Source: Fulvivirga aurantia (GTDB taxonomy: Bacteria; Bacteroidota; Bacteroidia; Cytophagales; Cyclobacteriaceae). From it: a stretch of 5,680 nucleotides of DNA. This document shows positions 5,658 through 5,680 of this stretch, piece by piece. Below the pieces are notes generated by a model. The model saw only the letters and a program-made list of their open reading frames with translations. It ran no database searches and had not been told where the DNA came from. A program made the position numbers and the translations under genes. The stretch's first letter is position 1; each line of letters starts with the position of its first letter. The stretch lies in contig NZ_SMMD01000688.1 of NCBI RefSeq assembly GCF_009711475.1, positions 1 through 5,680 of the forward strand. The letters run 5' to 3'.

Positions 5658-5680
5658 GTCATCCAGAGCGATAGCGAAGG
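5658..5680 (-). repeat. REP-like stem-loop element, inverted copy of A, cut by window end
   Basis: All 23 bases are the exact reverse complement of 8-30. The element continues past the end of the window, since the outer stem bases seen in copy A at 4-7 would lie beyond 5680. Its ATGAC tail (minus strand) points inward, toward the heptad tract 9 bases away, which is the same arrangement as at the left end. Confidence 0.8.

Noticed and set aside
1..5680. Terminal inverted repeats suggesting a composite transposon carrying the four genes
   Set aside because: There is no transposase, the cargo is core housekeeping genes, and related stem-loops occur additional times inside the right spacer, which fits a dispersed repeat better.

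Overview
The window looks like chromosomal DNA of a member of the Bacteroidota, most likely a Cytophagia-type marine or soil bacterium. The main reasons are a DUF4290 protein (a family I know only from this phylum), a MurA with the Asp-type active-site loop, genes without strong Shine-Dalgarno sequences, moderate to low G+C, and intergenic spacers made of REP-like stem-loops plus degenerate tandem repeats. The phylum assignment is fairly secure; genus and species cannot be read from the sequence.

Layout: 1-257 is non-coding, with a REP-like stem-loop (4-30), a tract of degenerate 7-bp repeats (41-154) and a short promoter-like stretch before the first gene. Then four genes lie on the + strand: a UvrD/PcrA superfamily 1 DNA helicase (258-2513), a DUF4290 protein (2533-3186), the peptidoglycan enzyme MurA (3186-4493) and an MscS-type mechanosensitive channel (4578-5396). 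The first three are separated by 19 nt and by a 1-nt stop/start overlap, so they are probably one transcription unit. The 84-nt gap before mscS has no terminator, but nearly all of it folds on paper into a three-tier hairpin ending one base before the mscS start codon. A strong intrinsic terminator (5422-5460) closes the run. The last 220 bases carry two more REP-like stem-loops, a short heptad tract and, at the very edge, an exact inverted copy of the first stem-loop.

The genes are housekeeping and act in separate processes: DNA repair and replication-fork maintenance (UvrD/PcrA), the first committed step of peptidoglycan synthesis (MurA), relief of osmotic pressure (MscS), and an uncharacterised Bacteroidota protein. 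MurA and MscS both concern envelope integrity, but a functional link is inference only.

I see no new defence system, mobile element or biosynthetic cluster. The less expected content is non-coding: a REP-like family whose stems covary between copies, associated with strictly phased 7-bp degenerate repeats at both ends of the window, and the structured mscS leader. Within the proteins, the points worth attention are the Cys-to-Asp active-site change in MurA (predicted fosfomycin insensitivity) and a gapless internal duplication in the DUF4290 protein.
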